From assembly GCF_005239135.1 (NCBI RefSeq), contig NZ_QKNX01000001.1, positions 1 to 64,000 of the forward strand: a stretch of DNA of 64,000 bases, given 5' to 3'. This DNA is from Natronomonas salsuginis (lineage in GTDB: Archaea; Halobacteriota; Halobacteria; Halobacteriales; Haloarculaceae). Below, in pieces: positions 26,351-36,263 of this stretch (the first letter of the stretch is position 1; the number at the start of each line of letters is the position of its first letter). The notes beneath the pieces were generated by a model. That model ran no database searches. It saw nothing but the letters and a program-made list of their open reading frames with translations, and was not told the DNA's origin. The translations under genes were made by a program, and so were the position numbers.

Positions 26351-26412
26351 GCGCTTTCTGGGGGCGAGCCCCTCAAATGGACACCGGATCGTCAACGGCG
26401 GTCAGTCGCCGC

Positions 26413-26826
26413 TCAGGTCGACCGCCACGTCATCACCACCAACGAGAGAGCCCCGAGCAGCAACACGCCACCGCCGGCCACTAGCGCGGTCCGGTTCGAG
26501 AAGGCGGTGCCGACGACGAGCAGCAGCCAGCCCAACGATCCGGCGGCGTGCACGAGTCCGAGCCGGCGCTTTCCCTTTCGGATGTAGATTCCGCTGCCGA
26601 CGAACAGTCCGACCGCGAACACGACGGCCGCGAGGACGCCGAGTTCGACCGCCGTCCCGGAGACGGTGATCGGGTCGACGAGGGGATCGGCGAGAAACAA
26701 CACGAGGCCGACGCCGAGGCAGGCCACGATGATCAGCGGGGCGGGGTCGAGCTCCCGCTGGGTCGGGTCGTTCCCGTTCTCGAAGTCCTCCGGGTAGAAC
26801 TGGTATCCGTCGTCGCGGTCGCTCAC
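26413..26826 (-). CDS. Four-helix membrane protein with acidic N-terminus
   Basis: 137 aa. Begins MSDRDDGYQFYPEDFENGND, about 25 acidic cytosolic residues, then four hydrophobic helices (LIIVACLGVGLVLFLADPLV, AVELGVLAAVVFAVGLFVGS, GLVHAAGSLGWLLLVVGTAF, ALVAGGGVLLLGALSLVVM). No motif recognised. On the same strand as the next small membrane protein, 63 bp away, possibly a paralogous pair. Confidence 0.65.
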   Translation of the reverse strand: MSDRDDGYQFYPEDFENGNDPTQRELDPAPLIIVACLGVGLVLFLADPLVDPITVSGTAVELGVLAAVVFAVGLFVGSGIYIRKGKRRLGLVHAAGSLGWLLLVVGTAFSNRTALVAGGGVLLLGALSLVVMTWRST

Positions 26827-26869
26827 GACCGACGCACCCCGTAGACCGCCGTCGACGCGTGTTCGGACA

Positions 26870-27373
26870 TTACAGTCTGCGATAGACGCCCTCGGACCGA
26901 GTCACCTCACCCGCCAGGCGGAGCTTTTCGAGGGTTCGTTCGGCGTACGATTCGGGAACGCCGGCTGCGTTCGCGTACTCGAGAACGTCCTGTTCGGTCG
27001 GCGCTTCGAGCTCGGTCAGTCCGTCGAGAACTACTTGTTTCCGGCTTCGCGAGGGCTGTCCGCGTTCGGAGCGGTTTCCGGCGGCCGACACCGCTTCCGA
27101 GTCGATCCCGGACGCGGAGAGAAACTCGTCGTCGTCTATCCCGACCGCATCCACGTCGATCGACTCGGGGTCGACGAACTCGCCGTCGTCGGCACGCTCT
27201 GCGAGCATCGAACTCCTGACGCGCGTCGCCGCCTCGGAGCTGTCGGTCTCCGCGAACGTTCGTAGCTTCCCGAACTGATGGCGGCGCTGACAGCGCGGGC
27301 ACTCCGTCGTCTCCGGCCGTCCCTCGACGATCCAGAGGGCGTGACAGTCCCGGCAGCCGACCACCGAATACAT
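26870..27373 (-). CDS. DUF5817-type zinc-ribbon / winged-helix protein
   Basis: 167 aa from ATG 27373. N-terminal zinc ribbon CRDCHALWIVEGRPETTECP with a CxxC ... CPRC pair, an acidic linker (SIDVDAVGIDDDEF), and a C-terminal winged-helix (APTEQDVLEYANAAGVPESY, AERTLEKLRLAGEVTRSEG). The layout suggests a small DNA- or RNA-binding regulator. It matches the family I know as DUF5817; function unknown. Confidence 0.75.
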   Translation of the reverse strand: MYSVVGCRDCHALWIVEGRPETTECPRCQRRHQFGKLRTFAETDSSEAATRVRSSMLAERADDGEFVDPESIDVDAVGIDDDEFLSASGIDSEAVSAAGNRSERGQPSRSRKQVVLDGLTELEAPTEQDVLEYANAAGVPESYAERTLEKLRLAGEVTRSEGVYRRL

Positions 27374-27568
27374 GTCCACACGTTCGTCGCCCGACAGTTG
27401 AATCTGCCGCTCGCGAGCCGAGCTACCTACCGCGGTTTCCGATACGCCGTCGGATCCATAACGATCCTTTATATTTACATCAATTACATAATATGTCCTT
27501 GCATGGAATAAACCTGCCATTATACTTTGAGGGGAAGCCTCTTGGTACAGCATCCACTACTCTGGCGT

Positions 27569-30500
27569 ATGTCTGAGCCAACTGACCACCCCGCGGGCAC
27601 CGCCGGGCTCGCGGATCCCGACGACTATCGCGCCAACTGCGGCGTCGGCGTCGTCATGGACCTCGACGGCGACCGGACCCATGGGACGGTGGCCGACGGT
27701 GTCGAACTCCTCGAAAACCTCGAACACCGCGGCACGACCGGTGCGGACGAAAACACCGGCGACGGTGCTGGCATTCTCCTGCAGACGCCGCACGAGTTCT
27801 TCGCCGACGAAATAGACGATCTCCCGGCCGCGGGCGAATACGCCGTCGGTTCGATTTTCATGCCGAAGGACGCTGACGCCGCCGCCCACTTGCAGGATCT
27901 CACCGAACGCGTCCTCTCTGATCACGGACTGGACGTGTTCGCATGGCGTGACGTTCCGACGGACCCCGAACCGCTCGGCGAGACTGCCACGGAGTCCGAA
28001 CCCGCCGTCGTCCAGTGTTTTGTTCGCTCCGATCTGGACGACGACGCCTTCGATCGAGCGCTCTACGTCGGTCGTCGCGACCTCGAAACGACGCTCGAGG
28101 ATCGGAACCCTGAGGGCGCGGCTCGGTTCTACATCTGCTCGCTCGACCGCAAAACGGTCGTCTACAAGGGGCTCCTGACGGCCGAACAGCTCCCGAGCTA
28201 CTACCCGGATCTACTGGACGAACGCGTCCGATCGACGTTCGCGATGGTTCACGCCCGCTTCTCGACGAACACGCTCGGCGCGTGGCACCTCGCCCACCCC
28301 TACCGGACGATCATCCACAACGGCGAGTTCAACACTATCCAGGGCAACATCAACTGGATGCGGGCCCGCGAGAACGACCTCGAACACGCCGATTTCGGCG
28401 ACGACATCGACACCCTCCGGCCGATCATCAACGATCCCGACCAGTCCGACACCGCCTCCGTCGACAACGCGCTCGAACTCTTGATGGCCGGCGGCCGTGA
28501 GATGCCACACGCGCTCCGCATGCTGATCCCCGAGGCGTGGCGCGTCGACGCCAACCGCGTCTCCGAGGACCGACGCGAGTGGTACGACTACCACGCCTCG
28601 CTCGTCGAGCCGTGGGACGGTCCCGCCCTGGTCGCCGCGACCGACGGCGATCGGATCGGTGCCGTCCTCGACCGGAACGGCCTCCGCCCCTGCCGGTACG
28701 ACGTGACGAGCGACAACACGCTCGTGATGGCCAGCGAGGCCGGCGCGCTCGAGTACGATTTCGGCGAGATCGAACGCCGCGACCGCCTCCAGCCCGGTCA
28801 GCTGTTCGTTGCCGACCCCGAGGAGGGACGCGTCATCCCCGACGAGGAAATCTTCGACGACCTCGTCGACGAGAAGTACGGCCAGTGGGTCGCGAGCGAA
28901 CAGGTCGGGATCGACGACATCGCGGACGACGCGGACGCCGAACCCCGTGGCTCGACCCCGTCGCTCCGCTCGCATCAGGCGCTGTACGGCTACACCGAAG
29001 ACGAGATGAAACACCTCATCGAGCCGATGGCGAGAGACGGGAAGGACCCCGTCGGTTCGATGGGCGACGATACGCCGCTCAGCGTGCTTTCGCAGTTCAA
29101 CCGACCGCTTTTCACCTACTTCAAGCAGCTGTTCGCACAGGTCACGAACCCGCCGCTCGACTACATCCGCGAGGAGCTCGTGACCTCGCTCGAATCGCGG
29201 CTCGGCTTCCAGCGAAACCTGCTCGACGAGACGCCCGAACACGCCCGACAACTGGTCCTCGACTCGCCGATCCTCACGGACGCACAGACGAGCGCGATCA
29301 AGGAACTCGACGGCGATCTCTCGACGTACGTTCTGGACATCACGTTCGATCCGGAATCGGATCTCGAAACGGCCGTCGAGGACGTTCGCGCGGAAGCCAC
29401 GGAGGCCGCGCGCGAACACGACATCATCGTCCTCTCCGACCGCGACGCCGGCCCCGACGCGATCCCGATCCCGGCGCTGCTCGCGACGGCCGGCGTCCAC
29501 CACCACCTCGTCCGAAACGGGCTCCGAAACCACGTCGGTATGGTGCTCGAATCCGGCGATCCGCGGGCGGTCCACCACGTTGCGACCTGCATCGGCTACG
29601 GGGCCGGCGCGGTCAATCCGTATCTCGCCTACCAGTCGATCGCCGACATCGTCGCCGGCCCCGACGGAGCCGACGAACAGCGCGCAATCAGAGCGTACGT
29701 CAAGGCCGTCGAGGACGGCCTCCTGAAGACGATGGCGAAGATGGGTATCTCGACGGTCGAGTCCTACCAGGGCGCGCAGATCTTCGAGGCGGTCGGGCTC
29801 AGTTCGGACTTCGTCGCCGAGTACTTCGAGGGAACGACGGCCCGGACGGAGGGCATCGACATCGAAGACGTCGAATCCGACCTCAGAACGCGCTACGAGG
29901 TCGCCTTCGGCGAAAATCCCGAACTCGAGTACCAAGGCGAGTACGAGCACCGCTCCTCGGGGATGTTCCACGAGTGGAACCCCCAAACGGTCGGCACGCT
30001 CCAGAAGGCGGTCCGGCAGGGCAACTACGAGGAGTATCTCGAGTTCGCCGAGATGATGAACGACCAGACGGAGAACCTCCAGACGCTCCGGGGGCTGCTC
30101 GAGTTCGACTCGGATCGCGACCCCGTCGACGTCGAGGACGTCGAGCCGATCGAGGAGATCGTCGAGCGCTTCTCGACGGCCGCGATGAGCCTCGGCAGCA
30201 TCTCGCCGGAGGCGCACGAAAACAACTCCATCGCGATGAACCGCCTCGGCGGCAAGTCGAACACCGGTGAGGGTGGCGAACCGCCCGAGCGGTTCGACAC
30301 CGAGAAGAAGTGCAACGTCAAGCAGGTCGCCTCCGGCCGATTCGGCGTCACGTCGACGTACCTGACGAGCGCCGACGAACTGCAGATAAAGATGGCGCAG
30401 GGGTCGAAGCCTGGCGAGGGCGGCCACCTGCCCGGCAAGAAGGTCAACGAGATGATCGCCCACGTCCGATACTCGACGCCGGGCGTGGGGCTCATCTCGC

Positions 30501-32092
30501 CGCCGCCGCTGCACGACATCTATTCGATCGAGGATCTCAAGCAGCTCATTCACGATCTGAAGGCCTCGAACCCGGAGGCCGACATCAACGTCAAACTCGT
30601 CTCGGAGGCCGGCATCGGCACGATCGCCGCCGGCGTCGCGAAGGCCAACGCCGACGTGGTCCACATCTCCGGGCACTCCGGCGGGACCGGCGCGTCGCCG
30701 AAGACCTCGATCAAGAACGCGGGCCTGCCCTGGGAGCTCGGGCTCGCGGAGGCCAATCAGATGCTCCGCTCGACCGGCCTCCGATCCCGGATTCGCGTCA
30801 GCGTCGACGGCGGGATGAAGACCGGATACGACGTGGCCGTCGGCGCGCTCCTCGGCGCCGAGGAGTACGTCTTCGGCACGTCGCCGCTCGTCACCTCTGG
30901 CTGTGTGATGGCCCGACAGTGTCACGAGAACACCTGTCCGGTCGGGGTTGCCACTCAGCGTGAGGACCTCAGAAAGCGTTTCCCCGGCGAACCGCAGCAC
31001 GTCATCAACTACATGACGTTCATCGCCCAGGAGCTGCGCGAGATCATGGCCGAACTCGGATTCGAGAGCGTCGAGGAGATGATCGGCCACGTCGAGGTAC
31101 TCAAACAGCGCGAGGACATCCAACAGGAGAAGGCGCGAAAGCTCGACCTCTCCGCGGTGCTGGCCGAGCCGGCCGGCGACGCCCGGCATAAGACCGAGCC
31201 ACAGACCCACGAAATCGACGACGCGCTCGATTGGGAGCTCATCGACGAGGCCGCCGAAGCGATCGAAACCGGCGAACCGGTCCACATCGACCGGGACATC
31301 TCGACGGTCAACCGCGCCGTCGGCGCGACGCTCTCGAACCGCATCTCGAAGCGCTACGGCATCGATGGCCTGTCCGAGGACACGATCCGGGTCGACTTCG
31401 GCGGCACCGCCGGGCAGAGCTTCGGCGCGTTCCTCCAAGACGGCGTCACGATGCAGCTCACCGGCACCGCGAACGACTACGTCGGCAAGGGACTCTCCGG
31501 CGGCAAACTCGTGATCAACACGCCCAACGACGCCCCCTACGAGCCCGAGAAGAACATCCTCATCGGCAACGTCGCCCTCTACGGCGCGACGCAGGGCGAG
31601 GCCTACATCAACGGGATGGCGGGCGAGCGCTTTGCCGTCCGGAACTCCGGCGTCAAGGCCGTCGTCGAGTCGGTCGGCGACCACGGCTGTGAGTACATGA
31701 CCGGCGGCGTCGTCGCCTGTCTCGGCCGGACCGGGAAGAACTTCGCCGCGGGGATGTCCGGCGGCGTCGCCTACGTCCTCGACCGGGACGGCGACTTCGA
31801 GGAGAAGGTGAACCACGGCATGGTCTCGACGAGTGACGAACTCGATCGCAGAGACCAGGAGATGCTCCGACGGCTCGTCGAAAACCACGTCGCACACACC
31901 GACTCGGATCGGGGCGAGTACATCCTCGACAACTGGGACGAGGAGCTCGAGAAGTTCGTAAAGGTGATGCCGGACGCCTACGCCGATATCATCGAAGAAC
32001 ACGAGGAAGCCGACGTTCGAACCGAACTTCCGAACTCGGCGACGCCGACAGTCGGACACGATGCGGCCGGCCACGTCGTCTCGGACGACTGA
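27569..32092 (+). CDS. gltB: Glutamate synthase, large (ferredoxin-type) subunit
   Basis: 1507 aa from ATG 27569. Makes two glutamates from glutamine plus 2-oxoglutarate. A short propeptide precedes the nucleophile Cys24 (YRANCGVGVVMDLDG), the class II amidotransferase start. The central domain follows, then the FMN-binding barrel (SHGEN-like SPEAHENNSIAMNRLGGKSN, HISGHSGGTGASPKTSIKNA) with a 3Fe-4S ligand set CVMARQCHENTCPVGVATQ (C-x5-C-x4-C), and the C-terminal GXGXG beta-helix. No small subunit is adjacent, so ferredoxin is the likely donor. TATA CATTATACTT near 27519. Confidence 0.95.
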   Translation: MSEPTDHPAGTAGLADPDDYRANCGVGVVMDLDGDRTHGTVADGVELLENLEHRGTTGADENTGDGAGILLQTPHEFFADEIDDLPAAGEYAVGSIFMPKDADAAAHLQDLTERVLSDHGLDVFAWRDVPTDPEPLGETATESEPAVVQCFVRSDLDDDAFDRALYVGRRDLETTLEDRNPEGAARFYICSLDRKTVVYKGLLTAEQLPSYYPDLLDERVRSTFAMVHARFSTNTLGAWHLAHPYRTIIHNGEFNTIQGNINWMRARENDLEHADFGDDIDTLRPIINDPDQSDTASVDNALELLMAGGREMPHALRMLIPEAWRVDANRVSEDRREWYDYHASLVEPWDGPALVAATDGDRIGAVLDRNGLRPCRYDVTSDNTLVMASEAGALEYDFGEIERRDRLQPGQLFVADPEEGRVIPDEEIFDDLVDEKYGQWVASEQVGIDDIADDADAEPRGSTPSLRSHQALYGYTEDEMKHLIEPMARDGKDPVGSMGDDTPLSVLSQFNRPLFTYFKQLFAQVTNPPLDYIREELVTSLESRLGFQRNLLDETPEHARQLVLDSPILTDAQTSAIKELDGDLSTYVLDITFDPESDLETAVEDVRAEATEAAREHDIIVLSDRDAGPDAIPIPALLATAGVHHHLVRNGLRNHVGMVLESGDPRAVHHVATCIGYGAGAVNPYLAYQSIADIVAGPDGADEQRAIRAYVKAVEDGLLKTMAKMGISTVESYQGAQIFEAVGLSSDFVAEYFEGTTARTEGIDIEDVESDLRTRYEVAFGENPELEYQGEYEHRSSGMFHEWNPQTVGTLQKAVRQGNYEEYLEFAEMMNDQTENLQTLRGLLEFDSDRDPVDVEDVEPIEEIVERFSTAAMSLGSISPEAHENNSIAMNRLGGKSNTGEGGEPPERFDTEKKCNVKQVASGRFGVTSTYLTSADELQIKMAQGSKPGEGGHLPGKKVNEMIAHVRYSTPGVGLISPPPLHDIYSIEDLKQLIHDLKASNPEADINVKLVSEAGIGTIAAGVAKANADVVHISGHSGGTGASPKTSIKNAGLPWELGLAEANQMLRSTGLRSRIRVSVDGGMKTGYDVAVGALLGAEEYVFGTSPLVTSGCVMARQCHENTCPVGVATQREDLRKRFPGEPQHVINYMTFIAQELREIMAELGFESVEEMIGHVEVLKQREDIQQEKARKLDLSAVLAEPAGDARHKTEPQTHEIDDALDWELIDEAAEAIETGEPVHIDRDISTVNRAVGATLSNRISKRYGIDGLSEDTIRVDFGGTAGQSFGAFLQDGVTMQLTGTANDYVGKGLSGGKLVINTPNDAPYEPEKNILIGNVALYGATQGEAYINGMAGERFAVRNSGVKAVVESVGDHGCEYMTGGVVACLGRTGKNFAAGMSGGVAYVLDRDGDFEEKVNHGMVSTSDELDRRDQEMLRRLVENHVAHTDSDRGEYILDNWDEELEKFVKVMPDAYADIIEEHEEADVRTELPNSATPTVGHDAAGHVVSDD

Positions 32093-32111
32093 TAAAAAGC
32101 GGACCGAATCT

Positions 32112-32495
32112 TTATTGCGTCTGTGCTTCGTACTCGTCGGGCGAGATGAGGTCGTCGAACTCGGCCTCCTCGGTCGGCTCGACTTCGAGCATCCAGCCGT
32201 CGCCGAACGGGTCGTCGTTGACGAGTTCGGGCGCGTCCACGAGGTCGTCGTTGACCGCGACGACTTCCCCCGAAACCGGTGCGTACAGGTCCGAGACCGC
32301 CTTAATCGATTCGACGACGCCGAACTCGGTGCCCGCCTCGACGGTCTCTCCCACGGCCGGAAGTTCGATGAAGACGATATCGCCGAGCTCGTCCTGTGCG
32401 AAATCAGTGATGCCGATGTGGACGCTGTCGCCGTCACGACGGGCCCACTCGTGAGTTTCCATATACCGACAGTCTTCAGGTATTTCGAAGCGCAT
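32112..32495 (-). CDS. gcvH: Glycine cleavage system H protein
   Basis: 127 aa. Lipoyl-carrying shuttle of the glycine cleavage complex: the lipoylation Lys lies in [15 protein letters not shown], with the typical N-terminus [20 protein letters not shown]. It converges on gltB (20 bp between stops). gcvT is 240 bp upstream on the same strand with a broken kinase fragment between; gcvPA/gcvPB are not in the window. Confidence 0.93.
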   Translation of the reverse strand: MRFEIPEDCRYMETHEWARRDGDSVHIGITDFAQDELGDIVFIELPAVGETVEAGTEFGVVESIKAVSDLYAPVSGEVVAVNDDLVDAPELVNDDPFGDGWMLEVEPTEEAEFDDLISPDEYEAQTQ

Positions 32496-32522
32496 GACTG
32501 TTGTATTCACTGTGGGGATTGT

Positions 32523-32741
32523 ATGGTTATCGGCTTCCCCGAGGGCGCGAGGATCCCCGAATCCAAACGCAAATCGGTGTTCGAGAGCGGTTATTCGACC
32601 GACGTCGACGGTACCGGGTTCGGCCTCAGCATCGCCCGGGAGGCCGCCGACGCCCACGGGTGAACTATCGCCGCTGTCGAGAGGAACGACGGCGGCGCAC
32701 GGTTCGAGATTCGCGGTGTCGACGTGGTCGACGATCAGTAG
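32523..32741 (+). pseudogene. Histidine kinase HATPase-domain fragment
   Basis: A plus-strand frame contains the ATP-lid part of a sensor kinase: [36 protein letters not shown] (G2 box), an in-frame TGA (32661-32663) exactly where Trp is usual in HGW, then [20 protein letters not shown] to TAG 32741. Everything upstream (sensor, HisKA, N and G1 boxes) is missing. It is antisense to, and wedged between, gcvH and gcvT, so it is a decayed insertion or a leftover of a larger gene. Confidence 0.6.
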
Positions 32742-33814
32742 AACGGGAGCTCCTCGACGACGGCCCGTTTCGATTCGCCGCGGATGACGATCCCGAGTTC
32801 GGTCCCGGGATCGCTGTGGGATTCTGGCACGTAGCCGAGCCCGATCGGCTCCCCAAGCGTCGGACTCATCGTTCCGCTCGTGACGGTTCCGATCGACTCG
32901 CCGTCGGCGACGATGTCGTATCCGTGGCGGGCGATCCCCCGCTCTGCGAGTCGGAAGCCGACGAGTCGCTCCTCGGGGTCGGTCGCGGCCGCCAGCGCGT
33001 CCCGACCGACGAACCCCGTGTCGAGATCGACGACGAAGCCGATCCCGGCCTCGTAGGGGGTTCGCGGGTTCGTCTCCGGGTGGAAGTCCTCTCCGGAGAG
33101 GAGAAAGCCCGCTTCGAGTCGGAGCGTGTCGCGTGCGCCGAGTCCGCAAGGCTGACACTCGAGCGCGTCCCAGATCTCCGTCGACTCGTTTGCGTCGAAA
33201 AGCAACTCCACGCCATCTTCGCCCGTGTAGCCCGTGCGGGCGAGGAAACAGTCGACGCCGACGATCGTTCGGGGCTCGACGGTGAACCGCGAGACTGTCC
33301 CCGGATCGTCACAGCGCGCTCCGAGGTGTTCGATCGCGTCCGGCCCCTGGACCGCGATCATCCCGTAGTCTTCGGTGGCGTTCTCGACGACCGCGTCGAG
33401 CCCCCACCGATCGGCGTGCTCCGCCCACCGATCGGCCATCGCCTCGTCGTGGCCGGCGTTGGGGATGAACAGGTAGTCGGCTGCCGTTCCGTCCCACGCT
33501 GGGAGGCGATATACCACGGTGTCGTCGAGGATGACCCCGTCGGAATCGGTGATCGTCGAGTACTGCGCGTCGCCGGGATCGAGCTCGGCGACGTCGTTCG
33601 TCGTGAGTCGATCCATCAGCTCGGCGGCGTCGGGGCCGGAAACCTCTAGTTCGCCCATGTGGGAGACGTCGAACTTCCCGACCGACTCACGTACTGCGCG
33701 GTGTTCGGTCCGGATCGAATCGAATTCGACGGGCATCTCCCAACCGCCGAAGGCGGTCATCTTTGCCCCGGCGTCGGCGTGCCGCCGTCCGAGCGGCGGC
33801 GTTCGGTGTGACAT
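32735..33814 (-). CDS. gcvT: Aminomethyltransferase (glycine cleavage T protein)
   Basis: 359 aa. Transfers the methylene of aminomethyl-H to a folate/pterin carrier, releasing ammonia. Family blocks: [60 protein letters not shown] (folate-binding Asp region), [17 protein letters not shown] and [20 protein letters not shown]. The divergent NYN gene shares the 60-bp promoter region, with TATA elements for both in 33838-33850. Confidence 0.94.
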   Translation of the reverse strand: MSHRTPPLGRRHADAGAKMTAFGGWEMPVEFDSIRTEHRAVRESVGKFDVSHMGELEVSGPDAAELMDRLTTNDVAELDPGDAQYSTITDSDGVILDDTVVYRLPAWDGTAADYLFIPNAGHDEAMADRWAEHADRWGLDAVVENATEDYGMIAVQGPDAIEHLGARCDDPGTVSRFTVEPRTIVGVDCFLARTGYTGEDGVELLFDANESTEIWDALECQPCGLGARDTLRLEAGFLLSGEDFHPETNPRTPYEAGIGFVVDLDTGFVGRDALAAATDPEERLVGFRLAERGIARHGYDIVADGESIGTVTSGTMSPTLGEPIGLGYVPESHSDPGTELGIVIRGESKRAVVEELPFY

Positions 33815-33875
33815 GCGAACTCATCGGTGACCCCGATGTAAGTATTTATTTGTCGAGGGGACGCCGATTCGACGT

Positions 33876-34328
33876 ATGGGACTAGTCGAGCGACTCGTCG
33901 GCCGCGGTCGCGACCGCGGAACGCGGGTCGGAATCTTTGTCGACGGTCCGAACGTCTTTCGCCCCGAATTCGACGTCGATCTCGACGAACTTCGGGACAT
34001 CGCACGGGAAGAGGGAACGGTTTCGGTCGCGCGTGTGTACGTGGACGCCAACGCCGGTTCCGGGCTGATCCAGGCCGCCGAGGCCCGCGGGTTCGAGGTC
34101 GTCACGACGAGCGGTGATGTGGACGTGAAACTCGCGATCGAGGCCGTCGAAGCCGCCGTCGACGAGCAGATCGACACCGTGATCGTCGTCTCCCGCGACA
34201 CGGATTTCAAACCCGTCCTGGAGATCGCCGCCAAGCGCGGGCTTCGAACGATCGCGGTCGCCCCCGGAACCCACGGTCGATCGGACGCGCTTAGAAACGC
34301 GGCGCACCACGAGATCACCCTGGAGTAA
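33876..34328 (+). CDS. NYN-domain (PIN-like) nuclease, TIGR00288 type
   Basis: 150 aa. GIFVDGPNVFRPEFDVDLDE gives the first catalytic Asp; DVDVKLAIEAVEAAVDEQID and IVVSRDTDFKPVLEIAAKRG give the further metal-binding Asp cluster of NYN/PIN RNases. Likely an RNA-processing or RNA-decay enzyme in the cytosol; substrate unknown. The antiporter gene begins 3 nt after its stop, so the two are probably co-transcribed. Confidence 0.83.
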   Translation: MGLVERLVGRGRDRGTRVGIFVDGPNVFRPEFDVDLDELRDIAREEGTVSVARVYVDANAGSGLIQAAEARGFEVVTTSGDVDVKLAIEAVEAAVDEQIDTVIVVSRDTDFKPVLEIAAKRGLRTIAVAPGTHGRSDALRNAAHHEITLE

Positions 34329-34331
34329 CAC

Positions 34332-35342
34332 ATGGCAAGTGTTCCCCTTCTGCTCGGTCTCGGACTTGTCGGGACGATCGTCGTGTGGATCGGCTCCTCG
34401 GGGCTCGAACGTGGCTCCGGTGTACTCGCGCGTCACTACGGTCTCCCCCGGTTGGTACAGGGAGCAATCCTCGCGGCCGTCGGCTCTTCGGCACCGGAGA
34501 TCGCGAGCACGATCATCGCGACGCTGCGATACGGCGAGTTCGAACTCGGTGTCGGCGTCATCGTCGGCTCGGCGGTGTTCAATATCCTCGTCATCCCCGC
34601 ACTGTCGGCGCTTTTAGCTGACGGACCGCTCGACACCGGCCGAGACGTGGTTTACAAGGAGGCGCAGTTTTACATGCTGTCGGTCGCCGCCCTGTTCCTC
34701 ATCTTCGCGCTCGCGGTGATCTACTACCCGATCGAGGGCGCGGGGCTTCGGGGGAACGTCACTCGACCGCTGGCGCTGTCGCTTCTGTTGTTGTACGCGC
34801 TGTACGTCTTCGTGCAGTATCTCGACGTGAGCGACGCCAACGCGCCGAGCACGACGCTCGACCGTCGATCACTCCTGGTCGAGTGGGGGGTCATGTTGGG
34901 GGGCGTCGCGCTCATCATCGTCGGCGTGGAGGCGCTCGTGTTCTCCGCGATCGGACTCGGCGATGCGTTCGGAACGCCGTCGTTCCTGTGGGGACTCACC
35001 GTCGTCGCCGCGGCCACCAGCCTCCCGGATGCGCTGATAAGCGTCGCCGCCGCGCGGATCGACGAACCCGCAGTTTCGCTGGGGAACGTCTTGGGGAGCA
35101 ACGTCTTCGATCTCCTCGTGGCGATTCCGGCCGGCGTCATCCTCGCGGGTGCGACGCCGGTGTCGTTCACCGCCGCGGTCCCGATGATGGCGTTTCTCGT
35201 CGTCGCGACGATCATCCTCTTTGCGTTCGCCCGGACCGGCATGGAGATCTCGAATCACGAGGCCGGTACCATGCTCGTCCTCTACGGCGCGTTCGTCGGC
35301 TGGTTGCTGCTCGAAAGTATCGGCGCCGTCGACGTGATATAG
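34332..35342 (+). CDS. Sodium/calcium antiporter (CaCA family)
   Basis: 336 aa, about ten membrane spans. The two inverted alpha repeats are visible: AILAAVGSSAPEIASTIIAT...VGSAVFNILVIPALSALL, and VVAAATSLPDALISVAAARI...LGNVLGSNVFDLLVAIPAG. The acidic residues in GSSAPE and TSLPD form the cation site. It likely exports Ca2+ against Na+ or H+ in the cytoplasmic membrane. Confidence 0.87.
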   Translation: MASVPLLLGLGLVGTIVVWIGSSGLERGSGVLARHYGLPRLVQGAILAAVGSSAPEIASTIIATLRYGEFELGVGVIVGSAVFNILVIPALSALLADGPLDTGRDVVYKEAQFYMLSVAALFLIFALAVIYYPIEGAGLRGNVTRPLALSLLLLYALYVFVQYLDVSDANAPSTTLDRRSLLVEWGVMLGGVALIIVGVEALVFSAIGLGDAFGTPSFLWGLTVVAAATSLPDALISVAAARIDEPAVSLGNVLGSNVFDLLVAIPAGVILAGATPVSFTAAVPMMAFLVVATIILFAFARTGMEISNHEAGTMLVLYGAFVGWLLLESIGAVDVI

Positions 35343-35379
35343 CGGTGCGGTTTTCAAACAGGCGGTCGAACTGTCGGGC

Positions 35380-36219
35380 ATGTACGACGGTCCGGTTCTC
35401 GACAACCACCTTCACCTCGATCCGGTCAACGGTCGCGGCGTCGAGGCTGCCGAGGAGTTCGCGCGCGCCGGCGGAACGCACCTCAACGTCCTCAACAAAC
35501 CCTCCTGGCATCTCGTCGGCGACGTCGACGACGAGGACGGTTTCCGCGAGACGTTCGAGCTGACGATCGACGTGACCGAGAAAGCTGACGAACGACTCCC
35601 CGGGCGCGCGTGGCCCGTCCTCGGCGTGCATCCGGCGCTCATCTCGCAGTTGCTCGATCGGGGCTACGACCCGGACGAGGCCGCCGAACTGATGCAAGCC
35701 GGGATCGACGTCGCCGCGGCGCACGTCGCCACCGGTCCGGCGCTCGCGATCAAATCCGGTCGGCCGCACTACGAGGTCGACGACGCGGTCTGGGAGGCGT
35801 CGAACGCGGTCATGCGTCACGCGTTCGCCCGCGCCAGCGAGGTCGGCTGCGCCGTCCAACTCCACGCCGAGGAGGGCGAGGACTTCGAACCCGTCGCCGA
35901 GTGGGCCGAAGCCGAGGGCCTCCCTCGCGAGCGCGTCGTCAAACACTACTCCGGCGGGTACGTCGAGGGCGTGATCCCGAGCGTCATCTCGCACAGAGAC
36001 GAGCTCGAACGCGCCTGCGAGGGCGAGTGGCCGTTCTTCATGGAGACCGACTTCATCGACGATCCGGACCGTCCCGGCGCGGTGTTGGGTCCGAAGACCG
36101 TCCCCAAGCGGACCCGGTGGCTCGCCGAGGCGGGCCACGAGGAAGCACTCCGACGGGCGCACGTCGAGACGCCGGCGCGGGTGTACGGGGTCGACACGGA
36201 GGCGACGTTGCGTCGATAG
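35380..36219 (+). CDS. TatD-related metal-dependent hydrolase
   Basis: 279 aa TIM-barrel amidohydrolase-like enzyme. Metal-ligand motifs: DNHLHLDPVN (HxH), VQLHAEEGEDFEP (His), RVVKHYSGGYVEG (His) and FMETDFIDDPD (Asp). It belongs to the archaeal branch of TatD-like hydrolases; TatD proteins are DNases in bacteria, but the substrate here is open. It lies 37 bp after the antiporter on the same strand. Confidence 0.83.
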   Translation: MYDGPVLDNHLHLDPVNGRGVEAAEEFARAGGTHLNVLNKPSWHLVGDVDDEDGFRETFELTIDVTEKADERLPGRAWPVLGVHPALISQLLDRGYDPDEAAELMQAGIDVAAAHVATGPALAIKSGRPHYEVDDAVWEASNAVMRHAFARASEVGCAVQLHAEEGEDFEPVAEWAEAEGLPRERVVKHYSGGYVEGVIPSVISHRDELERACEGEWPFFMETDFIDDPDRPGAVLGPKTVPKRTRWLAEAGHEEALRRAHVETPARVYGVDTEATLRR

Positions 36220-36263
36220 CTCGTTTGACGGGTCGGTTCAATCCAGTATTCTCCCGACTGACG

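Noticed and set aside
28211-32437. 1408-codon open frame antisense to gltB
   Set aside because: It mirrors the high-GC gltB gene and has the low-complexity Arg/Asp/Val pattern of an antisense shadow; gltB itself has full catalytic motifs.
32661-32663. TGA as selenocysteine or other recoding
   Set aside because: The kinase fragment lacks most of its domains, so a nonsense mutation in a remnant is the simpler reading.
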